A stretch of 64,000 nucleotides of DNA from Niallia alba (GTDB taxonomy: Bacteria; Bacillota; Bacilli; Bacillales; Cytobacillaceae), in assembly GCF_012933555.1 (NCBI RefSeq), contig NZ_JABBPK010000001.1, forward strand, positions 4,008,001-4,072,000, read 5' to 3'. The stretch's first letter is position 1, and each line of letters begins with the position of its first letter. Positions 13,347-22,571 of the stretch are shown here, piece by piece. Position numbers and translations under genes: made by a program. The notes below the pieces were generated by a model, which saw nothing but the letters and a program-made list of their open reading frames with translations, was not told the DNA's origin and ran no database searches.

Positions 13347-13801
13347 CTGATATGTGTCTATTTTTTGTAAAATTTGACGAAAAAGTGTCGTTCTTTCTTT
13401 TCTTACTATTTGGAAAAAATTAATTATTATCCATCAATTTTTCTCGTTTTTTCTGAAATAGTTTTATTGGTTTCTCCGTAGAAGTAGAAATAGAAGTAAT
13501 TAAAGTATATGAAACATTTTTATATAAATCTGATACTTTATTTCAGAATAATAAGGAAGAAATATAAATGATATTCTTCTATTAATTTTGAAATCCTTCA
13601 TCTTATTCATCAACCTATAAGTTTCATTTCTCTTCATCTTTTTTCTAGATTAGCAAAAATAATAAGATGAACTTATTAGGGGATAACAATGCTGTGCCTG
13701 TTATGTCATACTTATTTTTGAAGTATCTCTTCACTCATTCAAATTAAATCTACAGAACAGACCTTTCGAAGAAAAGAAATTATAGGATAGGAGAATAGGA
13801 G

Positions 13802-14296
13802 ATGGAAAATAAAGCTTTAATCGTTATTGACTTACAAGTAGGCGTACAGCCTTCTAATACCCCCCTCTATAATCTTGATAATGTTATTAAGGGCGTTAAT
13901 GAAAGAATTCAAGTTTTCAGAGAGTTGAATTATCCCATTATTTTTATTCAACATAATGACCAAGAATTGATTCTCAACACCAAACAATGGAATTTATTTT
14001 CTGAATTAGACGCAAGGGATACAGATATTTACATTAACAAAACACACGCCAATTCCTTTTACAATACTGATTTAAATGCAAAATTATTGGAATTAAAAAT
14101 AAATACACTTGAAATCTGTGGAGCACAAACGGAATATTGTGTTGATACAACAATTAGAATGGCCCATGGCTTAGGATATTCTTTGTATATGAAAAAAGGA
14201 CTAACCACTACACTAAATAATGATTTACTAGGAGCAAAGACAATTATTGAGCATCATGAGAAACTATGGAATAATCGATTTTTAACTTTTTTATAA
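13802..14296 (+). CDS. Isochorismatase-family cysteine hydrolase
   Basis: 164-residue single-domain hydrolase of the isochorismatase/nicotinamidase superfamily. The proposed triad is visible: Asp10 in ALIVIDLQVGV, a Lys in the YINKTHANSFYNTDL segment (about residue 77), and the nucleophilic Cys in LEICGAQTEYCVDTT (about residues 110-115). The substrate cannot be told from sequence; relatives cleave amide or ether-type bonds in small metabolites. It is a lone gene with a GGAGAATAGGAG ribosome site, transcribed against the glycolytic operon and facing the tRNA gene. Confidence 0.85.
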   Translation: MENKALIVIDLQVGVQPSNTPLYNLDNVIKGVNERIQVFRELNYPIIFIQHNDQELILNTKQWNLFSELDARDTDIYINKTHANSFYNTDLNAKLLELKINTLEICGAQTEYCVDTTIRMAHGLGYSLYMKKGLTTTLNNDLLGAKTIIEHHEKLWNNRFLTFL

Positions 14297-14320
14297 TACA
14301 TCATAGAAATTAACACAACA

Positions 14321-14378
14321 AAAAAAAGGTTTTTTAAGAGATCGCCTGGAAAACGAAAAACTCAAAAAACCTTTTTTA
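14321..14378. terminator. Bidirectional terminator between the hydrolase gene and tRNA-Arg
   Basis: AAAAAAGGTTTTTT paired with AAAAAACCTTTTTT around a 25-nt loop. It serves the rightward hydrolase gene and the leftward tRNA. Confidence 0.7.
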
Positions 14379-14389
14379 AACATTATTAG

Positions 14390-14461
14390 CGCCCTCGGAG
14401 GGAATCGAACCCCCATTTTAAGAACCGGAATCTTACGTGCTATCCGTTGCACCACGAGGGC
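14390..14461 (-). tRNA. tRNA-Arg (anticodon CCG)
   Basis: 72-nt leftward tRNA reads GCCCTCG (5' acceptor), D-arm with loop GCAACGG, anticodon stem TAAGA/TCTTA with loop TTCCGGT (anticodon CCG, codon CGG), T-arm GGGGGTTCGATTCCCTC, acceptor CGAGGGC and discriminator G. The 3' CCA is not encoded. It is a single tRNA gene. Confidence 0.95.
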
Positions 14462-14680
14462 ATAATAAAAATAAAGTACTGTAACATGAAAGTTACGCCT
14501 TCATATTATAAGCGAAGTTCCCTTTTTATGCAATAGACGATGTTTAAAAAAAGGAGCAATGGGTATCATGGAGAAAGGATTGTAGACGAAATAAAAGAAT
14601 GGTTATTATTAATAGCCTTATATCTCTCCCATCTCTAAAAAAGATGTCGAATGATATTTTGGGTTATTCAAGCTTTAATG

Positions 14681-14697
14681 TTTGACCTTAATTGACC
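14681..14697 (-). promoter_or_regulatory. CtsR operator upstream of clpP
   Basis: Leftward GGTCAAT-TAA-GGTCAAA is the tandem heptad with 3-bp spacing recognised by the class III heat-shock repressor CtsR. It covers the -35 element of the clpP promoter, so it should block RNA polymerase. Confidence 0.85.
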
Positions 14698-14710
14698 ATC
14701 CGTGTATCAT
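14682..14710 (+). promoter_or_regulatory. clpP promoter
   Basis: TTGACC (14682-14687), 17-bp spacer, TATCAT (14705-14710), overlapped by the CtsR heptads. The leader to the clpP start is about 85 nt. Confidence 0.7.
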
Positions 14711-14801
14711 TAGGAATACATACAGTTTGGATGTTTTTCATCTTACTGAAGAAACAAATACTTATGCTTTTCGAACAGATTATTAAAAAGGAGGATTTTA
14801 A

Positions 14802-15407
14802 ATGAATTTAATTCCTACAGTTATTGAGCAAACAAATAGAGGAGAACGTGCTTACGATATCTACTCTCGTTTATTAAAAGACCGTATTATCATGCTTGGT
14901 AGTGCTATCGATGATAATGTAGCTAACTCTATCGTATCCCAGCTTTTATTTTTAGAAACAGAAAATCCTGAAAAAGATGTATCTATTTATATCAACAGCC
15001 CAGGTGGAAGCATTACTGCTGGAATGGCCATTTTTGATACTATGCAATATATTAAGCCAGATGTTCAAACAATCTGTATTGGTATGGCTGCTTCTATGGG
15101 TGCATTCTTACTTGCTGCTGGTGCAAAAGGCAAGCGTTATGCCTTACCAAATAGTGAAGTAATGATTCACCAACCACTTGGTGGAGCACAAGGTCAAGCA
15201 ACTGAAATTGAGATTGCTGCGAAACGTATCTTATTCTTACGTGATAAATTAAACGGTATTTTATCTGAGCGTACAGGTCAACCAATTGATGTGATTGCAA
15301 GAGATACAGAACGCGATAACTTTATGACTGCTGAAGTTGCTAAAGAATATGGTTTAGTTGACCATGTTATCAGCCGCAATTCTCTTGAAGACAAAAAAAA
15401 TAAATAA
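14802..15407 (+). CDS. clpP: ATP-dependent Clp protease proteolytic subunit
   Basis: Serine peptidase that forms the tetradecameric barrel used by ClpX, ClpC and ClpE for protein quality control and for degrading ssrA-tagged proteins. 201 residues. The catalytic triad is visible: Ser in [11 protein letters not shown] (about residue 98), His in [12 protein letters not shown] (about 123), and Asp in ERDNFMTA (about 172). A strong AAGGAGG site precedes ATG 14802. Control by CtsR is indicated by the upstream operator. Confidence 0.98.
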   Translation: MNLIPTVIEQTNRGERAYDIYSRLLKDRIIMLGSAIDDNVANSIVSQLLFLETENPEKDVSIYINSPGGSITAGMAIFDTMQYIKPDVQTICIGMAASMGAFLLAAGAKGKRYALPNSEVMIHQPLGGAQGQATEIEIAAKRILFLRDKLNGILSERTGQPIDVIARDTERDNFMTAEVAKEYGLVDHVISRNSLEDKKNK

Positions 15408-15428
15408 AACATCACTTAATCATTAGAA

Positions 15429-15639
15429 AAAGACTGTTTTCTAAAGAATTGTTGTTTTTCAATCGAAAAAACAATTAGTTGAAAAAATGGAGCAGCCGGA
15501 ATACACGTAGACTCCTGTGGGATTAGCGAGACAGTCTGAGACCCCGGAGGCGAAGCTGAGGAGGCTCAGCGCGAGCCCCACGGAAAGCGAAGTGTATTCC
15601 GGCTGCGGGTAATCGCAACAAACTTTACGAAAACAGCCT
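15429..15639 (+). repeat. Long palindromic intergenic repeat, family A, copy 1
   Basis: About 210 bp with an inverted near-copy at 33491-33700. The core is bounded by a perfect 15-bp inverted repeat, GCAGCCGGAATACAC (15493-15507) and GTGTATTCCGGCTGC (15592-15606), and has GC-rich inner arms around CCCCGGAGGCGAAGC, unlike the AT-rich surroundings. The outer ends read GACTGTTTTCTAAAG and CGAAAACAGCC. It is non-coding. Confidence 0.85.
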
Positions 15640-15640
15640 T

Positions 15641-15751
15641 AAAAAAAAAGACTGTTTCAAACAAAGGTCTTAGATTTTTATAGGTAATGAACCACTCAGA
15701 ATAGATGGATATTACCTCTAAAATCCTCCTCTTTGGAACAGTCTTTTTTAT
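15641..15751. terminator. Long hairpin between clpP and crh
   Basis: A-run plus AAGACTGTTTCAAA at the left pairs with TTTGGAACAGTC plus a T-run at the right, with a second inner hairpin (GGTAAT..ATTACC). It is placed to end both the rightward clpP and the leftward crh transcripts. Confidence 0.65.
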
Positions 15752-15765
15752 ATTTTATAAAAAAT

Positions 15766-16014
15766 TCACTTTAGCAACCCTTTTAAATTCTGAAGCGCTT
15801 CCACTTCATCACTACCATCAACAATTAATTTTATTGTTGCCCCAGAATTAATGGCTAATCCCATTATCCCCATTATACTTTTTGCATTTACTCTCCTTCC
15901 GTCCTTTTCAATAAATACTTCTGATAAATAATTGCTAGCCTCTTGTACAAATAAAGCTGCAGGTCGCGCTTGTAGACCTGATTTTAAATCTACAGTAATT
16001 TCTTGTTCCACCAT
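15766..16014 (-). CDS. crh: HPr-like catabolite repression protein Crh
   Basis: 82-residue HPr paralogue. The PTS-active His15 of HPr is replaced by Gln in LKSGLQARPA, so it cannot carry phosphate in sugar transport. Ser46 in NAKSIMGIMG, the site phosphorylated by HPr kinase, is kept. P-Ser-Crh is a co-repressor of CcpA in Bacillus. It follows whiA as in B. subtilis. The partner kinase gene hprK (36085-37014) and a cre site before adhE (51528-51541) lie in the same window. GGGGAGGATG gives the ribosome site. Confidence 0.96.
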   Translation of the reverse strand: MVEQEITVDLKSGLQARPAALFVQEASNYLSEVFIEKDGRRVNAKSIMGIMGLAINSGATIKLIVDGSDEVEALQNLKGLLK

Positions 16015-16191
16015 TGAACATCCTCCCCTTCATCAAAATAGTAATATATCTATTATACAAGGAAAATGAGTTTTTTGCTGTATTCAGAGAGAAGAATATT
16101 CAGTTTAGATGAATTTTTCTGATAATAAAGTTTAGGTAGCAATAAAAAATGGATAATATATACCCTTGTCTTGATATATTATCCATTCCAA

Positions 16192-17136
16192 TTATTTTAC
16201 TGCTTCTCCACGACGAAGAGCATCTGCAATTTCATCAATTTTTCTTAACCGATGATTTATACCGGATTTGCTAATATTACCAGAAGATACCATTTCACCT
16301 AATTCTTTTAACGTAACATCTTGATAAGCTACGCGAAGTTCTGCAATTTCTCTAAGTTTATCAGGTAAAATTTGTAACCCAACCGTTTTATCAATATAAC
16401 GGATATTCTCGACTTGCCTTAATGCTGCTCCAATTGTTTTATTTAAATTGGCCGTTTCGCAATTAACTAATCGATTTACTGAATTTCTCATATCTCTAAC
16501 AATTCGAATGTCTTCGAAACGTAGAAGCGCTCCATGCGCACCAATAATATTAAGAAATTCGGTTATTTTTTCTGCTTCTTTTAAATAAGCAATAAACCCT
16601 TTTTTTCTTTCTAACGTCTTACTTTTTAACCCAAATGTATTCATTAAATCACTAAGTGCATTGATATGTTCTTTGTATAAAGAAGCAATTTCTAAATGGT
16701 ATGAAGATGTTTCTGGATTGTTTACAGAGCCACCAGCTAAAAAGGCCCCTCTTAAATAGGATCGTTTACAACATTTTTTCTTAATTAACTCTGGAGAGAT
16801 TTCATGAGTAAACACGAAACCTTCTTTAAGAATACTTAGCTCCTCCAGCACTTCTTTACCATGATTGGAAATACGCACTATATAAACATTGTTCTTTTTC
16901 AAGCGCATCTTTTTGCGAACTAATAATTCAACTGGTATATCAAAATACCTTTTTATTAGGGTGTAAATTCTTCTTGCAATAGCCGCATTCTCTGTCTGTA
17001 TATTCACAACTAGCCTCTGGTTGGAAAAGGAAAGTGTCCCGTTCATTTGAATCAGTGCTGATAATTCTGCTTTTCCACAGCAATTTTTGGCTTCAATTGT
17101 TGTTAATTCTTTTTTTGTTTCTGAAGCAAAAGACAT
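16192..17136 (-). CDS. whiA: DNA-binding protein WhiA
   Basis: LAGLIDADG-derived DNA-binding protein needed for normal cell division and chromosome segregation in Bacillus and for sporulation in actinobacteria. 314 residues: degenerate LAGLIDADG-type N-terminal domain ([35 protein letters not shown], which carries the decayed motif) and C-terminal helix-turn-helix ([23 protein letters not shown] followed by [17 protein letters not shown]). The complete IS at 17160 lies only 23 bp upstream of the ATG, so whiA-crh is separated from glmR-rapZ-yvcI, its usual upstream partners. Confidence 0.97.
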   Translation of the reverse strand: MSFASETKKELTTIEAKNCCGKAELSALIQMNGTLSFSNQRLVVNIQTENAAIARRIYTLIKRYFDIPVELLVRKKMRLKKNNVYIVRISNHGKEVLEELSILKEGFVFTHEISPELIKKKCCKRSYLRGAFLAGGSVNNPETSSYHLEIASLYKEHINALSDLMNTFGLKSKTLERKKGFIAYLKEAEKITEFLNIIGAHGALLRFEDIRIVRDMRNSVNRLVNCETANLNKTIGAALRQVENIRYIDKTVGLQILPDKLREIAELRVAYQDVTLKELGEMVSSGNISKSGINHRLRKIDEIADALRRGEAVK

Positions 17137-17151
17137 ATCCTTCCCCCCTTA

Positions 17152-17159
17152 TAGAAAAA
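17152..17159. repeat. Target-site duplication, left copy
   Basis: TAGAAAAA directly adjoins the left IS end and recurs at 18988-18995 at the right end. Confidence 0.85.
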
Positions 17160-17256
17160 CGTATTGTCAAAACTTTATATAGAAATAGGTTATTATATCC
17201 TATAATAGCGGGCTTTTTGAGCAAAAAAATTGCCACCCCCTGAATTCTAAGGATAA

Positions 17257-18738
17257 TTGAGGTTACCACACACCCAACAACCTAGAATAGGAAGTGACAA
17301 GTTGTACCCTCAAATTATAACCTATTTACTTACTTTTATTAATTACCAAGATCAGGTTATTCGAACATTATTCACTCTTTTGATTGGGAAAAGTATGTTT
17401 GATAAACCTGTAGAAAAACCTGTAAATAAGCCTTATCGAAAACTACAGGTAGACGACCTCCCAATCATCGAAACCCTACAAAAGTTTGATTATAAACTTC
17501 TTTTGAATGAGTATCAGGAGAAAAATGGGAAACCCCTTAAACCTGTTCGAAGACACTCAAATTCAAAAACAACTGTTCCTTCCAGCATAAAATGTCCAAA
17601 GTGTGGTGCTCCATCTGATTTTCTTTATGCAAATAACGGAGACAAGGGACAGTATCAATGCAAGGTGTGTACATGTTTGTTTAACCAAAAAAATCATTAT
17701 TCAAAAGAGGCAATTTTAAAATGTCCTCACTGTGCTAAAACGCTTGAAAAGGTCAAAGAGAGAAAAGATTTCGATGTATTCAAGTGTAAAAACAACGACT
17801 GTTCTTATTACCAAAAGAAACAAAATGGACTATCTTCAAAAGAGAAAAAACAGTTTAAAAAGGATCCACAGGCATTTAAAATGCGTTATATTTTCCGTCA
17901 GTTTCGTATCGATTACCAACCCTTATCGAAGCGTTCACCTCAGAAACCAAAGTTAGATTTATCAAGACTATATGTGTCGCCACATACATTGGGACTGATT
18001 TTGACCTACCATGTGAACTATGGGTTGTCAGCCCGTAAAACAGCTGCACTCATGAAGGATGTACATGGTGTATCCATCTCCCACCAAAGCATTTTGAATT
18101 ACGAAAATAGCGTAGCACTGATGCTTAAACCTTATGTGGACCATTATCCTTATGAGCTTTCTGATCAATTCTGTGGAGACGAGACCTACATTCGAGTGAA
18201 AGGTCGCTGGCATTATTTATTCTTCTTTTTTGATGCCGTAAAAAAGATTATTCTGTCTTATCCTGTTTCTCCTAATCGAGATACTCAGTCAGCCATTCTG
18301 GCTATCGATGAGGTTCTTCTAAAGATGAAGGAAATCCCTAAAAACCTCACGTTTATTGTAGATGGCAATCCGATTTACCTATTAGCCCAACATTTCTTTG
18401 CCCAACATGATATTTCGTTTGATGTGAAGCAAGTCATTGGATTAACCAACGAAGATCCAGTATCAACAGAATACCGACCACTCAAGCAAATTATTGAACG
18501 ACTCAATCGAACGTTTAAAGGAAATTATCGCTCGACTCATGGGTTTGGATCTGATCATGGATCTGTTTCTTTCGTCACTTTGTTTGTCGCATACTTTAAC
18601 TTTCTACGGCCTCATTCAGCCTTAGAAGGAAAAGTACCTGTGATTCATCCAGAGTTACTTCAGCTTCCCAATATGCCAGCAAGATGGACTAAGCTAATTG
18701 GATTAGCTCAAGATTGGATTATAGAACAAACAACCTAG
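17257..18738 (+). CDS. IS transposase with zinc ribbons and a DDE domain
   Basis: 493 residues if translation begins at the TTG at 17257, which has AAGG just upstream; an in-frame ATG at 17395 (MFDKPVEKPV) is an alternative. N-terminal half has two zinc-ribbon-like Cys clusters (KCPKCGAPSDF..QCKVCTCLF and KCPHCAKTL..KCKNNDC). An HTH-like stretch (LSARKTAALMKDVHGVSISHQSI) precedes an RNase H-like catalytic domain with the DDE residues in FCGDETYIRVKG (about 308), FIVDGNPIY (about 368) and IIERLNRTFK (about 413). The catalytic part resembles IS6/IS240 transposases; the exact IS family is uncertain because the N-terminal part is unusual for that group. Confidence 0.88.
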   Translation: MRLPHTQQPRIGSDKLYPQIITYLLTFINYQDQVIRTLFTLLIGKSMFDKPVEKPVNKPYRKLQVDDLPIIETLQKFDYKLLLNEYQEKNGKPLKPVRRHSNSKTTVPSSIKCPKCGAPSDFLYANNGDKGQYQCKVCTCLFNQKNHYSKEAILKCPHCAKTLEKVKERKDFDVFKCKNNDCSYYQKKQNGLSSKEKKQFKKDPQAFKMRYIFRQFRIDYQPLSKRSPQKPKLDLSRLYVSPHTLGLILTYHVNYGLSARKTAALMKDVHGVSISHQSILNYENSVALMLKPYVDHYPYELSDQFCGDETYIRVKGRWHYLFFFFDAVKKIILSYPVSPNRDTQSAILAIDEVLLKMKEIPKNLTFIVDGNPIYLLAQHFFAQHDISFDVKQVIGLTNEDPVSTEYRPLKQIIERLNRTFKGNYRSTHGFGSDHGSVSFVTLFVAYFNFLRPHSALEGKVPVIHPELLQLPNMPARWTKLIGLAQDWIIEQTT

Positions 18739-18781
18739 CTTTTGTTTAGCTGAGCCCTGAACCAGCAATCGGCGGAGCGAA

Positions 18782-18906
18782 CTCTTGACAAACCGAACTT
18801 GCCAATGGTTTAAAATGGAAAAAATCAAGGGCTTATTTGGCATGCCTTCTTTTGTCCCCTTCGCCCTTGATAACCTGAATTCAAACCATTGGTGTGTTTG
18901 TCAAGA
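18782..18906. repeat. Nested long hairpin in the 3' region of the IS
   Basis: Three pairs of arms nest symmetrically: CTCTTGACAAAC/GTTTGTCAAGAG (18782-18793, 18895-18906), CCAATGGTTT/AAACCATTGG (18802-18811, 18883-18892) and TCAAGGGC/GCCCTTGA (18825-18832, 18863-18870). It lies between the transposase stop and the right IS end, with no supported gene. Confidence 0.8.
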
Positions 18907-18987
18907 GCGATTGCGAGCCTCTCCACTTCAAAAAGGAAAGAAGAAAAAGACTTCAGGTTACTTTTTCATAGAAGTTTTGACACTACC

Positions 18988-18995
18988 TAGAAAAA
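18988..18995. repeat. Target-site duplication, right copy
   Basis: TAGAAAAA directly follows the right IS end; the matching copy is at 17152-17159. Confidence 0.85.
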
Positions 18996-19103
18996 AGCAG
19001 GTGTTCTTCTTAAATATATTTCTTTAAATGAAATCCGTTGCTTTTAGACAGTTATTAACTTGATTTCCTGTAAATATCCTTTGTCTAAAAAGCCATTCTT
19101 TCT

Positions 19104-20060
19104 TCAATCAATAATGGAATAAAGAATCTTCGCCACTTCTACTGTATTATGGCGAATAACACCTTGATCAAGCTTGATGATATCACCTGCTATTACATCT
19201 AGATCCATTCGTTCAAGCCGATTTATATCAAAAACCACAGGCTTTGCTTTTTCTTCATCATATCTTTGTTGTACATTTGCAGGTATGTTCGTTTTGTTCA
19301 CGATAATAGTGTCGATAAACGGTGTTTCTACATGCTCATATAACGCCTTCACATGATCACTTGCCGTATAATCGGATGTTTCTCCTGCCTGTGTCATAAT
19401 ATTGCATACATATACTTTTTTTGCTTTCGCTTCTCGGACTGCCTCTTTGATTTCTGGGACTACCAAATTTGGCAAGATACTAGTATATAAGCTTCCGGGT
19501 CCAATTACAATTAAATCTGCTTGCTCGATAGCATGAATGGTTTCAGGAAGTGGTGCAGAGTCCTCTGGGGTTAGAAAAACTTTGTTTATTCTCTTCCCAA
19601 CCTTCGGAATACTGGATTCTCCTACCACAACCGTTCCATCCTCCATTAATGCATTTAAAATAACACTATGACTAGTTGCAGGTAATACTTTACCACGAAC
19701 ATTTAGTACTTTGCTCATTTCTTGAATCGCATAGGTAAAATTACCAGTAATGGAAGTCATGGCAGCTAAGATTAAATTACCTAATGAATGTCCATCTAAG
19801 TCTTTACTATTAGTAAATCGATGCTGAAACATTTCCTCCACTAAGGGCTCTACATCGGATAATGCCGCTAACACATTGCGAACATCTCCAGGAGCAGGGA
19901 TATCAAGATCCTCTCTTAGTCTTCCAGAGCTTCCTCCATCATCGGCTACTGTTACTATTGCCGTAATGTCTACTGGATATTTTTTTAGTCCACGTAGAAG
20001 CACAGAAAGGCCAGTTCCTCCTCCGATGATTACTATTCTTGGCTGTTCCTTTTCACTCAT
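19104..20060 (-). CDS. glmR: Gluconeogenesis factor GlmR (YvcK)
   Basis: 318-residue CofD-like protein that binds UDP-GlcNAc and stimulates entry into amino-sugar and peptidoglycan synthesis in B. subtilis; loss causes growth defects on gluconeogenic carbon. Visible motifs: [19 protein letters not shown] near the N-terminus, [40 protein letters not shown] and [16 protein letters not shown]. Its start overlaps rapZ by 4 bp, and GGACC lies upstream. Normally followed by whiA-crh, it is separated from them here by an IS. Confidence 0.95.
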   Translation of the reverse strand: MSEKEQPRIVIIGGGTGLSVLLRGLKKYPVDITAIVTVADDGGSSGRLREDLDIPAPGDVRNVLAALSDVEPLVEEMFQHRFTNSKDLDGHSLGNLILAAMTSITGNFTYAIQEMSKVLNVRGKVLPATSHSVILNALMEDGTVVVGESSIPKVGKRINKVFLTPEDSAPLPETIHAIEQADLIVIGPGSLYTSILPNLVVPEIKEAVREAKAKKVYVCNIMTQAGETSDYTASDHVKALYEHVETPFIDTIIVNKTNIPANVQQRYDEEKAKPVVFDINRLERMDLDVIAGDIIKLDQGVIRHNTVEVAKILYSIID

Positions 20061-20938
20061 GCCTGTTGGTCCTTTCTCCTCTCCATATCACGGTGAGCAA
20101 TAGCAATATTATATTCTTTTTCAAAGTGATGGCCGATATATTCAGCTAATGCAACAGACCGATGCTGTCCCCCAGTACAGCCAATTGCAATAACAAGCTG
20201 TGATTTTCCTTCTCTCTTATATTGAGGCAGCATAAATGTTAGTAAATCAATTACCTTTTCTAAAAATTGGCCTGTCTCTGTCCATTTCAACACATAACTG
20301 GATACCTCGACATCTAACCCAGTTTTTGGTCTCATATGCTCAACGTAATGAGGGTTTGGTAAAAAACGCACATCAAATACTAAATCTGCATCAATAGGAA
20401 GTCCATGCTTAAATCCAAAACTCATCACATTTACAGTAAAGATGGATTGTTTATTAACAGAGAATTCTTTTAAAATCTTTTCTCTAAGTTCCCTTGGAGA
20501 GCTTTGAGATGTATTATAAATAATTTGCGCTCTCCCTTTGAGCTCTTCTAACATTTCTCGTTCCAATTTAATTCCTTCTAAAGGAAGTCCAGACGGTGCA
20601 AGGGGATGAACTCTTCTAGTCTCCTTATATCTTCTAACTAGGGCGCTGTCATCAGCATCTAGAAAAAGGATTTTCGGTACAACCCAGGAAGTTGCTAAAT
20701 CATCTAGTGCAGCGAATAAATCATCAAAAAATTCTCTGCCCCGTAAATCCATCCCAAGAGCAACCTTATTCATCTTATTCTCCGACTCTTTCATAAGTTC
20801 AAGAAACTTAGGTAAAAGTGTAGGCGGTAAATTATCTACACAAAAAAATCCTAAGTCTTCAAAGCTTTGGATAACGACTGTTTTTCCCGCTCCTGACATT
20901 CCTGTGATGATTACGACTTGTGGTTCACTTGCACTCAT
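20057..20938 (-). CDS. rapZ: RNase adapter / nucleotide-binding protein RapZ (YvcJ)
   Basis: 293-residue P-loop protein. Walker A is in [12 protein letters not shown] (residues 9-20). [24 protein letters not shown] and the C-terminal [17 protein letters not shown] are hallmarks of the YvcJ/RapZ family. In enterobacteria RapZ guides decay of the GlmZ small RNA; the Bacillus protein hydrolyses nucleotides and affects competence, while its RNA role is unproven. Clustered with yvcI and glmR as in B. subtilis, it has a GGGGGA ribosome site and overlaps glmR. Confidence 0.94.
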   Translation of the reverse strand: MSASEPQVVIITGMSGAGKTVVIQSFEDLGFFCVDNLPPTLLPKFLELMKESENKMNKVALGMDLRGREFFDDLFAALDDLATSWVVPKILFLDADDSALVRRYKETRRVHPLAPSGLPLEGIKLEREMLEELKGRAQIIYNTSQSSPRELREKILKEFSVNKQSIFTVNVMSFGFKHGLPIDADLVFDVRFLPNPHYVEHMRPKTGLDVEVSSYVLKWTETGQFLEKVIDLLTFMLPQYKREGKSQLVIAIGCTGGQHRSVALAEYIGHHFEKEYNIAIAHRDMERRKDQQA

Positions 20939-20960
20939 TTTAATTCCCCCTAATAAATCT

Positions 20961-21428
20961 TTAGCTTGGATCTAATCGGTAACTAATTAATTCGAAATCT
21001 GGTGTATAAGTAAATGTTCCATAGATAATTCCATTACCATGGATCATGTAATCTAAAATATGATAATCGCCTTCAGCCATCGGCAAGTTTTTCACATCAT
21101 CTAAATCGTGCCAGACAATTTTCCCTTCAGCTGATTCATCTACATTGACACCATCTGCATTCGTAGAGAAAAAGGTGAACATCATCCACTCCGAAATAAT
21201 CTTATCTCCATCTTTTATAATAAAGGTAAATATACCTTTGATGTTAGGATTTCTTAAATAAATACCTGTTTCTTCTCTGTATTCGCGAATACAGGAATCT
21301 CTCACAGATTCTCCAGGCTCCATTTTCCCGCCAGGTGCTACCCACCAACCACGTCTTGGTTTCTGTAGCAATAAGACTTTATTATCTTTAAGTAACAAAC
21401 AATTTGTCACACGTTGCAAATTATTCAC
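20961..21428 (-). CDS. yvcI: Nudix hydrolase (YvcI-like)
   Basis: 155-residue Nudix-fold pyrophosphohydrolase. The Nudix box [24 protein letters not shown] (GX5EX7REUXEEXGU) is complete. An N-terminal [26 protein letters not shown] strand resembles MutT-like 8-oxo-dGTP diphosphatases, but substrate specificity cannot be read from sequence. The start is a GTG at 21428 with a weak ribosome site; a TTG three codons later is also possible. It is the first gene of the yvcI-rapZ-glmR cluster. Confidence 0.88.
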   Translation of the reverse strand: MNNLQRVTNCLLLKDNKVLLLQKPRRGWWVAPGGKMEPGESVRDSCIREYREETGIYLRNPNIKGIFTFIIKDGDKIISEWMMFTFFSTNADGVNVDESAEGKIVWHDLDDVKNLPMAEGDYHILDYMIHGNGIIYGTFTYTPDFELISYRLDPS

Positions 21429-21576
21429 CCCAATTTTCTCTATATGTAGGCACTGCTTTTAACCATTCCTTTTATTATACTATTATTGTCATGCCCTCAC
21501 AATAAATTGCCTTTTCCAATTATGGAGGATTCTTTATTCATTACAGAGAATAATTTAGATAATCTATAGAATAAGG

Positions 21577-22542
21577 ATGTGGGCTTTCTTGTATGTTAAT
21601 CTTGTTAAAAAAAGTTTGAAGTTAAGAAAATTAGAAGCACTCTTAAAACGCGGAGATAAATATTCGGCCATCCAAAAAGATGTTTCTATTCATTTGCGCG
21701 GCTATAAAGGAGAAAAGGAACTAACCTATTATCTCGATTTTATCCCAGATAAAGAATGCTTTATTATTCATAATCTTCGTTTATATGATGGGAAATCTTA
21801 TTTTCAAATAGACTATCTCTTACTGACACATTTCTTTTTTATTATTATTGATTGTAAAAACTATTTAGGCACATTACTATTTGATACAACCTTAAACCAA
21901 TTTACCCGAATTCGAAATAATCAAGAAGAAGGCTACTTGGATCCAATCTCTCAAGTAAAAAGATTAAAGCGGCAATTAGAATCTTTCTTACGAAAAAGCC
22001 ACTTTACTATTCCTCCTATTGAACCCATCGTTATTATTTCCAAACCGTCTACTATCATAAAAGGAAATCCCTCGATAAAAAGTCATGTTCTCCACAGCCA
22101 TAGTTTTCTTGAAAAATGGGATCAATTACAAAGAAAATATAAAGGAAATGTTCTAGATGAAAAGAGCCTTCGTAAAATCTCCAAATTTCTCCGCAAGCAT
22201 CATAGTCCTGATAATACTAATGTATTGGAAAAATACAATATAAGCAAAAAGGATATTATAACAGGTGTTCAGTGCCCTCACTGCAAAGCATTTGCGATGA
22301 TTAGAAAAAAGCGTAACTGGTTTTGTCCATCCTGTTCCACATTTGATAAAAAAGCCCATATAAAAGCAGTGGAAGATTATTTCCTTTTAATCAAACCTTC
22401 TATTACTAGTAAGGAATTTCGTGAATTTGTCCATATTTCTTCCAAAGATACGGCTAATCGACTTCTTGTTTCGATGAAATTACCTTATACAGGTGAAAAT
22501 CGAGGAAGAATTTATTACCCGACAAAAGATTTTTTGGAATGA
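21577..22542 (+). CDS. NERD-domain protein with C-terminal zinc ribbon
   Basis: 321 residues. The central part is a NERD (nuclease-related) domain: GYKGEKELTYYLDFI, then QIDYLLL and FIIIDCKNYLGTL, which supply the D...DxK pattern of nuclease-like folds. A zinc ribbon follows (CPHCKAFAMIR..WFCPSCSTF, about residues 230-250), then a basic C-terminal tail that may fold as a small helical domain. DNA-related activity is inferred from the fold only; the role is unknown. The ribosome site adjoins the ATG at 21577, so a start a few codons later (for example TTG 21589) is possible. It is inserted between yvcI and trxB on the opposite strand. Confidence 0.8.
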   Translation: MWAFLYVNLVKKSLKLRKLEALLKRGDKYSAIQKDVSIHLRGYKGEKELTYYLDFIPDKECFIIHNLRLYDGKSYFQIDYLLLTHFFFIIIDCKNYLGTLLFDTTLNQFTRIRNNQEEGYLDPISQVKRLKRQLESFLRKSHFTIPPIEPIVIISKPSTIIKGNPSIKSHVLHSHSFLEKWDQLQRKYKGNVLDEKSLRKISKFLRKHHSPDNTNVLEKYNISKKDIITGVQCPHCKAFAMIRKKRNWFCPSCSTFDKKAHIKAVEDYFLLIKPSITSKEFREFVHISSKDTANRLLVSMKLPYTGENRGRIYYPTKDFLE

Positions 22543-22571
22543 AATAAAAGTATTTACGTCATTTAACACTA

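Larger units (their letters stand above)
17160..18987 (+). mobile_element. Complete insertion sequence (IS6/IS240-like DDE transposase)
   Basis: 1,828-bp element. The termini are CGTATTGTCAAAACTT (17160-17175) and, reading inward from the right, GGTAGTGTCAAAACTT (18987..18972): 16-bp inverted repeats with two mismatches. An 8-bp duplication (TAGAAAAA) flanks it, a length known for IS6-family insertions. It carries one transposase gene and, beyond it, a 125-bp nested hairpin. Intact gene and exact duplication indicate a fairly recent insertion between glmR and whiA. Confidence 0.9.

Noticed and set aside
17160-17170. Hybrid promoter for whiA made by the IS end
   Set aside because: An outward TTGACA exists at the terminus, but 16-18 bp further on lies the G-rich ribosome site, not a -10 element.
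18785-19027. 80-codon rightward frame after the transposase
   Set aside because: It lies over the nested hairpin and crosses the right end of the IS; no ribosome site.
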